Notes under the pieces: generated by a model
Told to the model about the DNA's origin: nothing
Database searches by the model: none
What the model saw: only the letters and a program-made list of their open reading frames with translations
Assembly: GCA_028278525.1 (NCBI GenBank)
Contig: JANQEE010000030.1
Coordinates: forward strand, 62,001-126,000
Direction: 5' to 3'
Length of the DNA stretch: 64,000 nt
Origin: Minwuiaceae bacterium
Lineage (GTDB): Bacteria > Pseudomonadota > Alphaproteobacteria > Minwuiales > Minwuiaceae
Shown: positions 63,468 through 64,000 of the stretch, in pieces
Layout of the letters: every line of letters starts with the position of its first letter
Position numbering within the stretch: position 1 is the stretch's first letter
Made by a program: the position numbers and the translations under genes

Positions 63468-64000
63468 TTAAGGCTCCAGCACGATTTTGCCGAAGACCTT
63501 TCGGTCGATCAGTTCCTGGATCGACATCGGCGTTTCCGACAGTGGTCTGACGGCGTGCAGCGCCGGCTTCACCCGGCCGTCGCCGACCATGCGCATGATC
63601 TCCGCCTGGTCCTCCATGGTCCAGCCGTTGGAGCCGATCAGGGACAGTTCGTAGGTCCAGATGTAGCGAATGTCGTTGTCGGTCGCGTAGCCGGCCGTCG
63701 CGCCGCAGGTCAGCATCCGCCCGCCGGGCCCGAGCGACTTGCAGCCGTCTACCCAGGTGTCGCCGCCGATATAGTTGATCACCATGTCGACGCCGCCGCC
63801 GCCGCGCATGTTCGGCTTGCCGTAAAGATCCCAGACCGCTTGGCGGAAGTCCTGCTCGGATGTGTTGATGACGTGGTCGGCGCCGATTTCCTTCAGCTTG
63901 TCCAGCTTCCAGTCGGCGCTGCCGCAGGCGACCACCTCCGCGCCGGCCGCCTTGGCGAGCTGCACGCAGCAGGTGCCGACGCCGCCGGTCGCGCCGAGGA
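63468..64000 (-). CDS. Zinc-type alcohol dehydrogenase / quinone oxidoreductase (N-terminus outside window)
   Basis: C-terminal half only; the frame stays open to the window edge. The nucleotide-binding motif LGATGGVGT lies in the last 40 bases of the window, followed by AAGAEVVACGSADWKLDKLKEIGADHVINT, read as separate parts, and GGGVDMVINYIGG. The C-terminus ELIDRKVFGKIVLEP is typical of medium-chain reductases. Zinc ligands would lie outside the window. Same strand as, and 226 bp upstream of, the transporter operon. Confidence 0.85.
   Translation of the reverse strand, partial: LGATGGVGTCCVQLAKAAGAEVVACGSADWKLDKLKEIGADHVINTSEQDFRQAVWDLYGKPNMRGGGGVDMVINYIGGDTWVDGCKSLGPGGRMLTCGATAGYATDNDIRYIWTYELSLIGSNGWTMEDQAEIMRMVGDGRVKPALHAVRPLSETPMSIQELIDRKVFGKIVLEP

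Overview
The window looks like chromosomal DNA of a GC-rich alphaproteobacterium, probably near Rhodospirillales. Reasons: the hopanoid set hpnB-C-D-E-F-G with hpnM/hpnN/hpnH, membrane-type urate oxidase PuuD, a one-polypeptide indolepyruvate ferredoxin oxidoreductase, betIBA, and dispersed intergenic repeats of the GTCATTGCGAG type. No rRNA, tRNA, IS transposase, prophage or CRISPR array was seen. Both edge genes (betI and a zinc-type dehydrogenase) run off the window.

Layout. (1) 1-4.95 kb: betI-betB-betA (choline to glycine betaine), then a clearly AT-richer insert with one orphan membrane-anchored protein, then a frameshifted second copy of the betA 3' end. (2) 4.95-8.4 kb: a helix-hairpin-helix protein with a histone-H1-like tail, intergenic repeats, a solitary pstB with a possible Pho box, and an M20 peptidase gene bracketed by two inverted copies of a small repeat. 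(3) 8.4-16.35 kb: purine catabolism: puuE and puuD on the minus strand; hiuH-xdhA-xdhB-xdhC-guaD on the plus strand; the divergent spacer has a palindrome. Guanine to allantoate is covered except OHCU decarboxylase. (4) 16.4-24.9 kb: C-P lyase operon phnG-H-I-J-K-L-DUF1045-M-(PhnZ-like HD oxygenase)-N with divergent regulator phnF and a perfect 16-bp palindrome between them. No phnCDE transporter is present.

(5) 24.9-38.6 kb: hopanoid region: hpnM divergent from hpnN; ispH-hpnH; and, on the minus strand, hpnB-hpnC-hpnD-hpnE-shc-hpnG, followed on the far side by a second MlaC-like gene. It covers farnesyl-PP to squalene (HpnC/D/E), cyclisation (SHC), C5 extension (HpnH/HpnG) and transport (HpnM/HpnN), with IspH supplying isoprenoid precursor. 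(6) 38.6-48 kb: a DadA-like amino-acid oxidoreductase, cupin, alpha/beta hydrolase and fused indolepyruvate ferredoxin oxidoreductase, then two glycosyltransferases and a DUF547 protein.

(7) 48.1-64 kb: an unassigned catabolic-looking neighbourhood: M81 (MlrC) peptidase, TauD-type dioxygenase, secreted cyclase-family protein, a soluble RdhA/QueG-like corrinoid/Fe-S protein, acyl-CoA synthetase, LLM flavin monooxygenase, an acetoacetate-decarboxylase-fold protein lacking the Schiff-base lysine, an amidohydrolase and a dppBCADF-type ABC transporter. This is the most likely place for an undescribed pathway. Its substrate cannot be read from sequence alone.
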